NCBI GenBank assembly: GCA_036244975.1 | Contig: BTTE01000002.1 | Span: forward strand, 1-64,000 | DNA from: Sulfidibacterium sp036244975 | GTDB taxonomy: Bacteria > Bacteroidota > Bacteroidia > Bacteroidales > F082 | Reading direction: 5' to 3' | Length of the DNA: 64,000 nt | The notes under the pieces: model-generated | Seen by the model: only the letters and a program-made list of their open reading frames with translations | Databases searched by the model: none | Told to the model about the DNA's origin: nothing | Made by a program: the position numbers and the translations under genes | Shown: in pieces, positions 27,062-36,404 of the stretch | Layout of the letters: every line of letters starts with the position of its first letter | Numbering within the stretch: position 1 is the first letter of the stretch

Positions 27062-28498
27062 TTACTCAGCCTTTGATTTGATAAAATGATAAAACAGGCG
27101 TACACCAACACCGGTACCGCCAACAGTGCGATAACCATCTTTTTTATCGAGAAATGCAGGAGCTGCAATGTCAAGATGGATATACGGATAGTTGGTAAAA
27201 TGTTCCAGGAACTTCCCGGCAGTAATAGCGTCGGCTTCCACACCACCAATATTTTTCAGGTCGGCTATTTTTGATTTCAGCTGTTCATTGTACTCGTCCC
27301 AGAAAGGGAATTCCACAATACGCTCATGGGTCAGCGAGCCGACGCGTTTCATCTGGTCAAAGTCATTATCGGCTTTGGCTTCCATGCCCACGATAGCCTG
27401 TGGACCAATGGCGTGGGCAGCAGCGCCGGTCAAAGTAGCAATATCCACCACCAGCTCGGGTTTGTACTCTTTGGCATAGCTCAGCGTATCGGCGAGAATC
27501 ATGCGGCCTTCGGCATCCGTATTCAGCACCTCAACGGTAGTGCCGTCGTGCATGGTAATCACATCGCCAGGTGTATAAGCGTTTCCATCGGGACGGTTGT
27601 CAGTAGCCGGTACCAGTCCGACCACATAAACGGGCAGCCTGGCTTTGGCAATAGCATACATAGCCCCCGCCACGGCAGCGCCACCGGCCATGTCGCACTT
27701 CATGGTTTCCATAGAACCGGAGGGCTTCAGGCTCAGTCCGCCCGTGTCATAAACCACACCCTTGCCAACAAAAACGTAAGGTTTTTTATTTTTTGCGTTA
27801 TTCGGTTTCCATTCGATAATGGTAAAAGTGGGCGGGTCAATACTGCCGCGGTTCACAGCAAGCAAACCACCAAATTTCAGGCTTTCCAGCTTCTTTTTGT
27901 TAAAGACTTCCACTTTGATATTGGCCTTTTTGCCAAGGGTCTGCATCTCTTCGGCAAATTTCGTGGCATTCAGAAAAGCTACCGGTTCATTCACAAAATC
28001 GCGGGCCACACAAACAGCATCGGTCAGGATACGCAGTTCGTCCAATTCTTCTTCGGTGATGTCATTGTCGTAAATATCCACCTCTTCGAGCGTATTGTCT
28101 TTCTTTTTATCCTTTTTTTTGTATTTGTTAAAGACATAATTTCCCAGCATAAGTCCTTCCACAAAAGCCAGCACTTCATCTTTGGCCGCATTTATGTTAA
28201 GCACGACGGTCCGTTCGACCCGGGCTTTATTTAGTAACTGTTGGGTTTCGTCCCCACGCATACGGTAAGTCTCCATCCGTCCGGAACGGGTACCAATAAA
28301 CTCACCGAAAACGACTATGAGCATATTTTTATAGCGGTTAACACCCACAACGTTGTGGTTATTACGGTGTTGTCTTTTTACATAATTTATTTCATCATTT
28401 GTCAAATCGAGATTAGCCAGGTCTTTACCATCTTTCACGAGAAAAACGGTGTCGGCAGCGGTTGGCTTACGCAATGCCTTTCTAAGTAATGTATTCAT
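27062..28498 (-). CDS. pepA: Leucyl aminopeptidase (M17)
   Basis: A 478-residue cytoplasmic metallo-aminopeptidase. The family signature NTDAEGRMILADTLSYA is near residue 330. Upstream are KGVVYDTGGLSLKPSGSMET and MKCDMAGGAAV, which provide the two-metal site, the catalytic lysine and the aspartates. It removes N-terminal Leu and other residues from peptides. The N-terminal 150 residues are the variable hexamer-forming domain. It follows waaA by 23 bp and is probably cotranscribed with it. Confidence 0.93.
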   Translation of the reverse strand: MNTLLRKALRKPTAADTVFLVKDGKDLANLDLTNDEINYVKRQHRNNHNVVGVNRYKNMLIVVFGEFIGTRSGRMETYRMRGDETQQLLNKARVERTVVLNINAAKDEVLAFVEGLMLGNYVFNKYKKKDKKKDNTLEEVDIYDNDITEEELDELRILTDAVCVARDFVNEPVAFLNATKFAEEMQTLGKKANIKVEVFNKKKLESLKFGGLLAVNRGSIDPPTFTIIEWKPNNAKNKKPYVFVGKGVVYDTGGLSLKPSGSMETMKCDMAGGAAVAGAMYAIAKARLPVYVVGLVPATDNRPDGNAYTPGDVITMHDGTTVEVLNTDAEGRMILADTLSYAKEYKPELVVDIATLTGAAAHAIGPQAIVGMEAKADNDFDQMKRVGSLTHERIVEFPFWDEYNEQLKSKIADLKNIGGVEADAITAGKFLEHFTNYPYIHLDIAAPAFLDKKDGYRTVGGTGVGVRLFYHFIKSKAE

Positions 28499-28521
28499 GA
28501 TTTATTGTTTTTGGTTGATAA

Positions 28522-29793
28522 TTATAAATTTCCTACTAATTTTTCTTTTTGTTGTACCACAAGATACTCTTTAATCTTTTCAATGGCCTTAAATGTAGCG
28601 CCCGACTGTTGCCGGACATAATCGGTAGCAGCTTCCGAGGCAGCCTGATATTTTTCCGGATTTTGCAAAAGATGGTTTGCTATTTCCCGGAAGCTTTTTT
28701 TATCTTTAATAGCAAAACCGCCTCCGTTTTTCAACAAGCTGAGGGCTTCGCGGAAACGCTGATGGTTGGGACCAAAGATTACAGGAAGACCATAAACCGC
28801 TGCTTCCGGAAGGTTATGGATGCCCACACCAAAACCGCCACCCACATATGCCAGCTTGCCATAGCGATACAGATGAGAAAGCAATCCTATGCTGTCGATA
28901 ACCATAACACGGGCATCCTCCGGGAGGTTTTTCGTGGCTTCGGAATACAAAACAGGATGAAAATCTTTGAATTTATTTTGGATTTCCGTAAGATGTTCCG
29001 GGGTAATTTTATGCGGTGCAATGACCATTTTTATATCATCTTCGTGTACAAGATAGTCTTTTAAAATATCTTCATCAGGGGGCCAGGTGCTACCGCAGAT
29101 GAGTAAACCACTACCGTTGGTAAAGCTTTCAATTACCGGAAGCGAAACCGGCTCATGCGACACTTTCAGAACACGGTCAAAACGGGTGTCGCCTCCTACC
29201 TCGTTATGAAAAACACGAATGCTGTTCAACAGTTCCGAAGATAATTCATCCTGTACCTGAAACCAGGTTACCTTTTGTAACTGATTTCTAAACCATTTTG
29301 CACCGTAATGGAAAAAATATTGATTTTTGCGGAAAATGGCTGAAACAAAGAAAAGGGGGACTTTATTTTTTGATAATTCTTTTAAATAGTTAAACCAGTA
29401 TTCGTATTTAATAAAAATGGCCAGTTTCGGTTTGAAAATCCGGATAAATCGCCGGGCATTTTTCGGCTTGTCCATGGGAAGATAAAAAATATAATCAGCT
29501 CCGGGATAATCTTTCCTCAACTCATAACCCGAAGGAGAAAAAAAGGTTAGCAGGATCTTATAATCGGGGAAAGTCTCTCTGAAAGCTTCCATAACCGGAC
29601 GTCCCTGTTCAAACTCTCCCAGGCTGGCGCAGTGAAACCAAACAATATTTTCGTGTTTCCCAACGGCATTTTTCATTCGCGAAAACTCATTTTTTCGTCC
29701 TTCCGCCCATCGCCTGGCCTGTTGATGGAAGGGAGCAGCTATTCTTATGAGAAAGGAATAACCATAAATAAAAAAATTATAGAACACTTTCAT
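28522..29793 (-). CDS. waaA: 3-deoxy-D-manno-octulosonic acid (Kdo) transferase
   Basis: A 423-residue GT-B glycosyltransferase that adds Kdo to lipid A precursor at the inner face of the cytoplasmic membrane. An N-terminal hydrophobic helix is followed by WFHCASLGEFEQGRPV (acceptor-side glutamate), then the C-terminal donor domain with YVGGGFGVGIHNLPEAAVYG and VIFGPNHQRF. All are typical of WaaA/KdtA. Its presence confirms a Gram-negative envelope. First gene of an operon with pepA, preceded by a good promoter. Confidence 0.93.
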   Translation of the reverse strand: MKVFYNFFIYGYSFLIRIAAPFHQQARRWAEGRKNEFSRMKNAVGKHENIVWFHCASLGEFEQGRPVMEAFRETFPDYKILLTFFSPSGYELRKDYPGADYIFYLPMDKPKNARRFIRIFKPKLAIFIKYEYWFNYLKELSKNKVPLFFVSAIFRKNQYFFHYGAKWFRNQLQKVTWFQVQDELSSELLNSIRVFHNEVGGDTRFDRVLKVSHEPVSLPVIESFTNGSGLLICGSTWPPDEDILKDYLVHEDDIKMVIAPHKITPEHLTEIQNKFKDFHPVLYSEATKNLPEDARVMVIDSIGLLSHLYRYGKLAYVGGGFGVGIHNLPEAAVYGLPVIFGPNHQRFREALSLLKNGGGFAIKDKKSFREIANHLLQNPEKYQAASEAATDYVRQQSGATFKAIEKIKEYLVVQQKEKLVGNL

Positions 29794-29841
29794 ACCAGCC
29801 GTTATAAATGCCTGAAATTTGTATTTTTTCCTTTAATTTTG

Positions 29842-29873
29842 CAAATATAATAAGAATAATATTCGTTACAACG
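29842..29873 (-). promoter_or_regulatory. Promoter of waaA-pepA
   Basis: Minus strand: -7 box TATATTTG (29842-29849) with TTG (-33 element) at 29869-29871, a 19-bp spacer, the preferred Bacteroidota spacing. The transcript would start near 29835. Confidence 0.6.
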
Positions 29874-29962
29874 CAAAAAGACAACGTAATTTCCCTAAAA
29901 TTATTTATTTAAATTTACCTTTTTTGAAAGATTAAATTAATAACAGTCATGAAACAAAAAAA

Positions 29963-30000
29963 AAACAGCCTGTCAAAATTTTCATTTTGACAGGCTGTTT
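29963..30000 (-). terminator. Intrinsic terminator of S46 peptidase gene
   Basis: Perfect 16-bp stem (arm AAACAGCCTGTCAAAA) with a 6-nt loop, followed on the minus strand by a long T-run. It lies just after the S46 gene stop at 30047. Confidence 0.85.
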
Positions 30001-30046
30001 GCGGCAGCAAAAGTAGAATTTGCCACCGGTATAATTACATTTTAAT

Positions 30047-32305
30047 TTATTTTGTACCGATGGTTGCGTCGGCTGTTGTTGCTTCAACCCGGTTAGGTTG
30101 CGGCACCGCTTTGTGAATGGTCATTTCGTCAATCAGACGGGTATCGCCGGCATATTTATCAATGATAAATAATATGTAACGAATGTCCACTACAATGGTG
30201 CGCTGCAATTTGGGAATATAGGCAATGTCGCCACTCATGGCTTCCCAGTTGCCATCGAAAGCCAGCCCAATCAGCTCTCCTTTGCCATTGATAACGGGGC
30301 TTCCGGAGTTGCCGCCGGTTATATCATTCGTGGTCAGAAAATCAACATCCTGTTTTCCATCCTGGCCGTAAGGACCATAATCTTTGGTTTCGTAAAGCTT
30401 TTTCAGCTTTTTAGGAACAATAAATTCCGGGTTTTTTGGATTTTCTTTTTGCATAACGCCATACAAATGAGACTGGAACAAATAGTGTACGGCATCTCGC
30501 GGATAATAGCCCTCCACTTTGCCATAGCTGTAACGCAGGGTGGAGTTCGCATCGGGATAAAAGACTTTGTCGGGCTGCATTTTCATAATGCCTTCCATAA
30601 ACAATCTTTTGCCTTCGTCCAGCTTGCCCCTCGCGGCGCTATAACCTGTGGAAGCATCTATCAGCCTCGCCATGTAAGCCTGCGAAAGAATAAAAGCCGG
30701 GTCTTTTTTTATCCCTTTCAGCGTGGGGTTGGCAAGGAAAGCTCTGGCTTTGGCTTCGGTGCTGAAATGCGATTTCTTAAAAACATAATTGGCAAAGGCA
30801 TCAAAATTATTTTTATACTTTTTCGCCATTTTGTCAAGGTACCTGGGATGCAGACTTTCCGGAACTTTGCCAAAATACATTTTGGTCATGGCGGCAAAAA
30901 CATCACGGTCGGTGGGCATGTCGTAATCTTTGTACATTTTTTTGAGTTTTCCGGACAGTTCGGCAGACAGTTTCTTTATCCGTACCAGTTTTCTGGCTTT
31001 TTGTTCTTTACCTTTGGTCTCTTTGTACTGTTTCAACATCCCCTCCAGGCCACTGAATTTTTGTGCAAAACTAAGTAATTCAGCTCCCCTGGCGCCGGTA
31101 ATACTGGCGTAGATAAGCGGTTCGATGGTTTTCGATTCGGAAACAAAAGCATTGAAAATATCTTTCAGCGCTTCTCCGTATTTTGCCTGACGTTTGGGAT
31201 TCTCGCTTACCCATTTGGCGAAAGTTTCATCAAATGCTTTTTTCTTTGCGATGACATGCTGTTTCTTAACACCTCTCATCTGGCCGATGAAATATTTCCA
31301 GCTGTTGGCAATCTCGGCATAGTTAGATGCATATTTCAGTTGCACATCAGGGTTGGCATTCATGTGTTTTTTCCATACTTCCAGTTTTTTACCAAAGGCC
31401 TCAACCAAAGGCGGAAAATAATGTTCCATTCTAAACTCCAGTTCCGGAGCGGTCATGTAACGGTTAGTCCTTCCCGGGAAACCCCATACCATGGCAAAAT
31501 CTCCCGCTTTAATACCATCCAGCGAAATGGGCAGGTGATATTTTGGTTTCAGCGGAATGTTCTTTAAGGAATAGGTTGCGGGGGAGCCATCGGGAGCCGT
31601 ATAGATGCGGAAAATGGTAAAATCACCGGTTTGGCGCGGCCACATCCAGTTGTCGGTATCACCGCCAAATTTTCCGATAGAGGAAGGCGGTGCACCGACG
31701 AGACGTACGTCGCGGTAAACGATATAAACCATCATGTAATATTTGTTGCCTTCAAAGAAAGGCTTGATAACGACATTGTATTTGCCACTGTCCGCATTGG
31801 TTTTTTTCAGCCGGCTGATGATGGGACTGACAACAGAAGAACGTTGCTGCTCGCTCATAGTATCGGAAAGATACGGAACAATGCTGTCGCTCACATCGGC
31901 CATACGCACCAAAATAGATGCCGTAAGTCCTTTGTTGGGCAGCTCTTCTTTTTTGCTCATAGCCCAAAAGCCCTCTTTCAGATAGTCGTGTTTCACCGAG
32001 CTGTGTTCCTGAACGGACTCGAAACCGCAATGGTGGTTTGTAAACAGCAACCCCTGGTCGGAGACAATTTCGGAGGTACAGAAAAAGCCTTGCGGGTTGG
32101 GACTGTTGGAGAGACCGGCAACGGCATCTTTCAGGCTTGAATGGTTTATGCTGTAAATTTGTTCAGAGGTAAGTTTCAACCCCATACGTTGCATTTCAGC
32201 AAAATTTTGTTGCAGCAGCATGGGAATCCACATGCCTTCGTGCGCTTTTAGCTGGAAACCGATGGAAATCAGAACGGCTGCCAGGAAATAGGAAAATTTT
32301 TTCAT
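30047..32305 (-). CDS. S46-family dipeptidyl peptidase (DPP7-like)
   Basis: A 752-residue exported serine peptidase, a family largely confined to Bacteroidota and some Proteobacteria. The start at 32305 (MKKFSYFLAAV) gives a clean signal peptide ending near KAHEG. The histidine region is LLFTNHHCGFESVQEHS. The catalytic serine is in TGGNSGSPVINGKGELIG near the C-terminus. The residue 18 after that serine is Gly; in characterised enzymes this position is Gly in DPP7 (hydrophobic P1) and Arg in DPP11 (acidic P1), so a DPP7-type preference is likely. It acts in the periplasm on oligopeptides. Confidence 0.93.
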   Translation of the reverse strand: MKKFSYFLAAVLISIGFQLKAHEGMWIPMLLQQNFAEMQRMGLKLTSEQIYSINHSSLKDAVAGLSNSPNPQGFFCTSEIVSDQGLLFTNHHCGFESVQEHSSVKHDYLKEGFWAMSKKEELPNKGLTASILVRMADVSDSIVPYLSDTMSEQQRSSVVSPIISRLKKTNADSGKYNVVIKPFFEGNKYYMMVYIVYRDVRLVGAPPSSIGKFGGDTDNWMWPRQTGDFTIFRIYTAPDGSPATYSLKNIPLKPKYHLPISLDGIKAGDFAMVWGFPGRTNRYMTAPELEFRMEHYFPPLVEAFGKKLEVWKKHMNANPDVQLKYASNYAEIANSWKYFIGQMRGVKKQHVIAKKKAFDETFAKWVSENPKRQAKYGEALKDIFNAFVSESKTIEPLIYASITGARGAELLSFAQKFSGLEGMLKQYKETKGKEQKARKLVRIKKLSAELSGKLKKMYKDYDMPTDRDVFAAMTKMYFGKVPESLHPRYLDKMAKKYKNNFDAFANYVFKKSHFSTEAKARAFLANPTLKGIKKDPAFILSQAYMARLIDASTGYSAARGKLDEGKRLFMEGIMKMQPDKVFYPDANSTLRYSYGKVEGYYPRDAVHYLFQSHLYGVMQKENPKNPEFIVPKKLKKLYETKDYGPYGQDGKQDVDFLTTNDITGGNSGSPVINGKGELIGLAFDGNWEAMSGDIAYIPKLQRTIVVDIRYILFIIDKYAGDTRLIDEMTIHKAVPQPNRVEATTADATIGTK

Positions 32306-32343
32306 TTTTATTTTTAATTGGTAAGACATTTATAAAAACCACA

Positions 32344-32351
32344 CAAACGTA
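32344..32351 (-). promoter_or_regulatory. -7 promoter box of S46 peptidase
   Basis: Reads TACGTTTG on the minus strand, 38 bp from the chosen start, so this gene is probably transcribed apart from the exporter operon upstream. Confidence 0.5.
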
Positions 32352-32520
32352 CACAAATTGTTCCACAAAACGGAATAAACAAACAAACAGAATTTTGTGT
32401 AATATTCTCAAATTACCGGAAGCGAGGGGTATTCGGATTAGGACACTGGTTTTCCCGAAACGAACAACCCTTTCTCTTTTTATTCACCCGGTTTGAAGCA
32501 AAAACCACGCCGGCAGAGGT

Positions 32521-33603
32521 CTATTTCGGCACTTTTATCTTCGTACCTTTTTTGAGACCCGAAAGCACCTGAATATTAATACCATCCGAGAGTCCGGTTT
32601 TTATCACCTGCTTTTTAAATACCTGAGGAGCGGTTTCAATTTCCACGTAAGTGGTTGAATCGCCTTCAAACAGCAGCAATCCTTCCGGAACAGCCAGCAC
32701 ACTGTCGGCGCGTTGCAGCACAATGTCGGCATTGGCGCTGTATCCCGACCGGATAAACTCATCCTTTTTCAGTTTAACATCGGCTTGAATTTCAAACTGT
32801 ATGGCGCCGTTTTCCTCCACGCCTTTGGGAGCGATTTTGGTCAGAACGGCATCGAAACGGGCATTCTCGATGGCGCCGATGGTAAGAATCAGCGGCATTC
32901 CCACCCGGATTTTTCCCACTTCGGTTTCATCGATTTTGCCTTTGAAAATCATGTCGTTCATATCGGCTACGGTGGCAATAGTTGTTCCGGCGTTGAAGTT
33001 GTTGGCTTCAATAACCTGGTTGCCGATTTCCACCGGAATAGCCAGCACCATACCCGAAATGGTGGAGCGTACCAGGGTGTTGGTGGGTGCACCTTTTTTC
33101 TTGATTTGTCCCTCTTTGATGAGCTGCAGGTTTTCTTGTGCCGTCTGTAGCTCCTCCTGGGCAATACTGTATTTGGTCTCTACGGCATCAAAATCGGCCT
33201 GAGCAATAACGCCTTTCACCAACAACGCATGCTGGCGGTCGTAATTGCGTTTGGCTTCTATCAGGTTGATTTTAGCCTGATCCACGCGCGAAACGGCATT
33301 GTTCAGGTTAATCATGTTGGGAATCAGCCTGATTTTAGCGATCAGATCCCCTTTTTTCACCATTTGGCCTTCCTGCACATAGATATCGGAGATGATACCC
33401 GAAACCACCGGTTTAATGTCAATTTCTTTCCGGGGAACCACCGAGCCGGTGGCTACGGTTTTCTTGATAATATTGGTAACAAACGGAGTTTCTGTTTTGT
33501 AAACCACGGGTTCCTCTTTCGATTTATCCCACAAGTAGTAAAGGGTATATCCGAAAATACCCAAAATGATAACAATCATTAGAATTTTAAAAAACGTCTT
33601 CAT
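32521..33603 (-). CDS. Periplasmic adaptor (membrane fusion) protein, MacA/HlyD type
   Basis: A 360-residue adaptor. One N-terminal transmembrane helix (IVIILGIFGYTLYYLW) is followed by a biotinyl-lipoyl half-motif (VSGIISDIYVQEGQMVKKGD). A coiled-coil hairpin spans residues about 105-165, and the second lipoyl half is STISGMVLAIPVEIGNQV, then beta-barrel domains. It would bridge the FtsX/MacB-type permeases upstream to an outer-membrane channel. No TolC gene is in the window. Last gene of the 37129-32521 operon. Confidence 0.9.
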   Translation of the reverse strand: MKTFFKILMIVIILGIFGYTLYYLWDKSKEEPVVYKTETPFVTNIIKKTVATGSVVPRKEIDIKPVVSGIISDIYVQEGQMVKKGDLIAKIRLIPNMINLNNAVSRVDQAKINLIEAKRNYDRQHALLVKGVIAQADFDAVETKYSIAQEELQTAQENLQLIKEGQIKKKGAPTNTLVRSTISGMVLAIPVEIGNQVIEANNFNAGTTIATVADMNDMIFKGKIDETEVGKIRVGMPLILTIGAIENARFDAVLTKIAPKGVEENGAIQFEIQADVKLKKDEFIRSGYSANADIVLQRADSVLAVPEGLLLFEGDSTTYVEIETAPQVFKKQVIKTGLSDGINIQVLSGLKKGTKIKVPK

Positions 33604-33702
33604 GTTCTATTGTATTAACTGTTTAAATTTATTTTACTCGTATTTCAATAATTTGATAATTCGCCGATTGATGTTTGTTTTTTGTAATTTGTTATTTGTT
33701 CA

Positions 33703-34971
33703 CTATTCATCTCTCAATGCCTCCACCGGCTTGATACTTACGGCACGTTTGGCCGGGATCATTCCCGCGAAAATGCCGGAAATCACCAATACACCCAACG
33801 CGGTCAGCGCCACATGGAAATTGACCTCCGGGTGTAGGAAAAACTGCGAACTGGCACCGCTTTTCACCATAATTTTATCGATGAGCGAAAGCAGGCTGAC
33901 ACCCACCACCAAACCCACATAACCGGCTACTGTAGTGAGCGTTACCGATTCCAGAATAATTTGTGAAATAATGTTCATCGGGGTGGCTCCCAAAGCGCGT
34001 TTGACGCCTATTTCGCGGGTACGTTCTTTCACAATTATCAACATAATATTGGATACGCCAATAATGCCGGCCAGCAGCGTTCCAACGCCTACTATCCATA
34101 TCAGTCCGTTGATACCGGTAAACAATCCCGACATTTTCTTAAACTGCTTCTCTACATTGAAATGGCCAATAGCTTGTGTGTCTTTGGGATTTATGTGGTG
34201 GATTTTCTTCATAAGGGCAATCACTTTTGCCTCTGCAACGGAGGCAGGCACATCGTCCTGCGAAGTGATGGCAAACCAAAAAACCTTATTTCCGTAGTTA
34301 AAAGTTCGCTGCATACTGGAGAAAGGCAGGAAAATACTGTTGTTATCCCTGTCGGCCTGCCCTCCTTTTTTCTTTGATTTAAAAGTTCCGATGACCTCAA
34401 AATAGACGCCCTGTACACGAATATATTGTCCGATGGGCTTTTCGCTTTTTTTGAAAAGTCCGTTCACCACATCTTTTCCTATCACAGCCACCTTACGGTA
34501 TTCGCGCACATCGTTCAGGTTAACAAAACGCCCGGAGAGTATGTTCACCGGATCGATTTTCATAAAATCGGGATAGTCGCCGTAGATGGTGTAGCCGCCG
34601 GATTCTTTTCCACGTACCACGTTGCTGGCGCCGCGATAGCCACCGCCCTGAAGTCGTGGCGCCAGCAGTTTCACATCGGGAACATTTTTTTTTATGGCTT
34701 CAATATCACTGTTGGTAAAATTGTAACTTCTGCCTCTTTTGAAACCCTGATAAGGCATGGAAGTGCGTTGTGCCCACATAAAAAAACTGTTGGTGGCGAA
34801 GTCGCCAAAGCCCTGATAAACAGCATTCTGAAGCCCTTTTCCCGACCCCAGCATGACCACCAGCATGAAGATTCCCCAAAACACGCCGAAAGCCGTAAAA
34901 AACGTCCTCACCGGATTCATTTTCAAAGCCGTCCAAATCTCCTGCCAGTTGTCTAAATCAAATATCTTCAT
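33703..34971 (-). CDS. MacB/FtsX-type ABC transporter permease
   Basis: A 422-residue permease. One transmembrane helix near residue 25 precedes a large periplasmic MacB-like domain (about 50-280). Three transmembrane helices follow in the FtsX domain, with the signature ERTREIGVKRALGATPMNII. It has no ATPase domain and would pair with the ATPase at 36401-37129. It is a homologue of the next permease upstream (411 aa), so the transporter may be a heterodimer exporting peptides, lipids or antibiotics through the MacA-like adaptor. Confidence 0.9.
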   Translation of the reverse strand: MKIFDLDNWQEIWTALKMNPVRTFFTAFGVFWGIFMLVVMLGSGKGLQNAVYQGFGDFATNSFFMWAQRTSMPYQGFKRGRSYNFTNSDIEAIKKNVPDVKLLAPRLQGGGYRGASNVVRGKESGGYTIYGDYPDFMKIDPVNILSGRFVNLNDVREYRKVAVIGKDVVNGLFKKSEKPIGQYIRVQGVYFEVIGTFKSKKKGGQADRDNNSIFLPFSSMQRTFNYGNKVFWFAITSQDDVPASVAEAKVIALMKKIHHINPKDTQAIGHFNVEKQFKKMSGLFTGINGLIWIVGVGTLLAGIIGVSNIMLIIVKERTREIGVKRALGATPMNIISQIILESVTLTTVAGYVGLVVGVSLLSLIDKIMVKSGASSQFFLHPEVNFHVALTALGVLVISGIFAGMIPAKRAVSIKPVEALRDE

Positions 34972-34977
34972 GGTTGC

Positions 34978-35176
34978 TATTGGTCATTCGTTAATTCGTC
35001 ATTCGTTATTCGCTCTATTTCACAACTTCGCAACTTCGCTTCATTTCTCTTAATTTATTATTCATTCGCCATTCATCATTCAATTGTCATTCGCTGCGCT
35101 GTCATTCAATTGTCATTCATCATTATTCATTCATCATTATTCATTCATCATTATTCATTCATCATTCGTTATTCGT
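34978..35176. repeat. ATTCATCATT/ATTCGTTATTCG microsatellite block
   Basis: The 197-bp gap between the two permease genes is almost entirely short-period repeats: three units of a 14-bp ATTCATTCATCATT motif, plus ATTCGTCATTCG and AACTTCGCAACTTCGC stretches. It reaches into the stop codon of the upstream permease gene. No spacers and no coding content. Confidence 0.65.
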
Positions 35177-36404
35177 CTCTCAACGCATCAATCGGTTTAA
35201 TGGATGCTGCTTTTTTAGCCGGAATAAAGCCTGCAATAGCCCCGGAGACCACCAACAGAACCATAGCCGTAAGCGCAATGGAAAGGTTTGCTTCCGGGTT
35301 TCTGAAAAAGTCGGACGGGGGCATATATTTGTTTACCAGCTCCAGCAATCCAACGCCGGCCATAAGTCCGAGGTAACCGGCCAGACTGGTAATCACTACC
35401 GATTCCAGTAAAATCAATCCGACAATAGACTTTGGCGTGGCACCGAGTGCCTTGCGGATGCCGATTTCTTTGGTACGTTCTTTCACCACAATCATCATGA
35501 TGTTGCTCACGCCCACAATGCCGGCAATGATGGTACCGATACCGATAATCCAGATAAAAATCCGGATACCGAGGAAGAGGTTCATCACTTTTTTGTATTG
35601 GTCCAGATTGTTTGAAATACGGATGGCGCGGCGGTCGGTGGGATCAAAATGGTGTACTTTTGCAAATTCCGTACGCAGCTCTTTTTCAATATGTTTGGTC
35701 TGTTTGAGGGAAGCATCACCCACCGTAAACATAATCTGATTCAGCCGGTTACCACCATTAAAAACTCTTTGTGCCGTACTCACCGGAATATAGACTTTTC
35801 GCATTTCGCCGTTGCCGCCTGCATCTTTAAAAACGCCAATTACCTTGAACGGAATATCGCCTACTTTGACATATTTTCCAAGCGGGTTTTCACCTTTTTT
35901 GAAAAGGTCTTTCCGGACAATGTCACCTATGACCATCACTTTGCTGAAATGCTCCATATCGAGCCGGTTCAGAAAGCGCCCGTTGGTGATGTCGGTGTTT
36001 TCGATGTATTTGTTCCCGGGGTTCACCGCACGAATGTTGTAGGAACCATAATTATTTTTGAAACTTATGGTTTTGCTGCCCACATAATAGCGTCCCGAAA
36101 TATGGTCGATGTGTTTGTCGAGACGTTTGGTACGCGTGTAGTCGGCGTTAGTAAACCGGATTGTGCGCCCGGCATTGGTACCTTTGTATGGTTTGGTGGT
36201 CTGTCCCTGAAAAACCCACAGGCTGTTGGTGGCATCGTCGGCAAACTGGTGCTGCACACCGTTTTGCAGTCCACGGCCGGAGCCGAGCAAAATTATCAAC
36301 ATGAAAATACCCCAGGCTACACTGAAGCCGGTTAAAACCGTACGCAACTTGTTTTTGTTGATTGTACTGAATATCTCCTGCCATTTATCTCTGTCGATGA
36401 TCAT
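35169..36404 (-). CDS. MacB/FtsX-type ABC transporter permease
   Basis: A 411-residue permease with the same plan as its downstream neighbour: N-terminal helix (LTGFSVAWGIFMLIILLG), MacB-like periplasmic domain, and a C-terminal three-helix FtsX domain with ERTKEIGIRKALGATPKSIV. Its start overlaps the stop of the ATPase gene by 4 bp (ATGA), indicating translational coupling. The end runs into a repeat-rich intergenic block. Probably one half of a heterodimeric exporter. Confidence 0.9.
   Translation of the reverse strand: MIIDRDKWQEIFSTINKNKLRTVLTGFSVAWGIFMLIILLGSGRGLQNGVQHQFADDATNSLWVFQGQTTKPYKGTNAGRTIRFTNADYTRTKRLDKHIDHISGRYYVGSKTISFKNNYGSYNIRAVNPGNKYIENTDITNGRFLNRLDMEHFSKVMVIGDIVRKDLFKKGENPLGKYVKVGDIPFKVIGVFKDAGGNGEMRKVYIPVSTAQRVFNGGNRLNQIMFTVGDASLKQTKHIEKELRTEFAKVHHFDPTDRRAIRISNNLDQYKKVMNLFLGIRIFIWIIGIGTIIAGIVGVSNIMMIVVKERTKEIGIRKALGATPKSIVGLILLESVVITSLAGYLGLMAGVGLLELVNKYMPPSDFFRNPEANLSIALTAMVLLVVSGAIAGFIPAKKAASIKPIDALRDE

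Noticed and set aside
27326..28234. 302-codon plus-strand open frame opposite pepA
   Set aside because: Shadow of a well-supported M17 aminopeptidase gene.
24557..35176. Tandem repeats as CRISPR arrays
   Set aside because: Repeat units are contiguous without unique spacers, and no cas genes are present.
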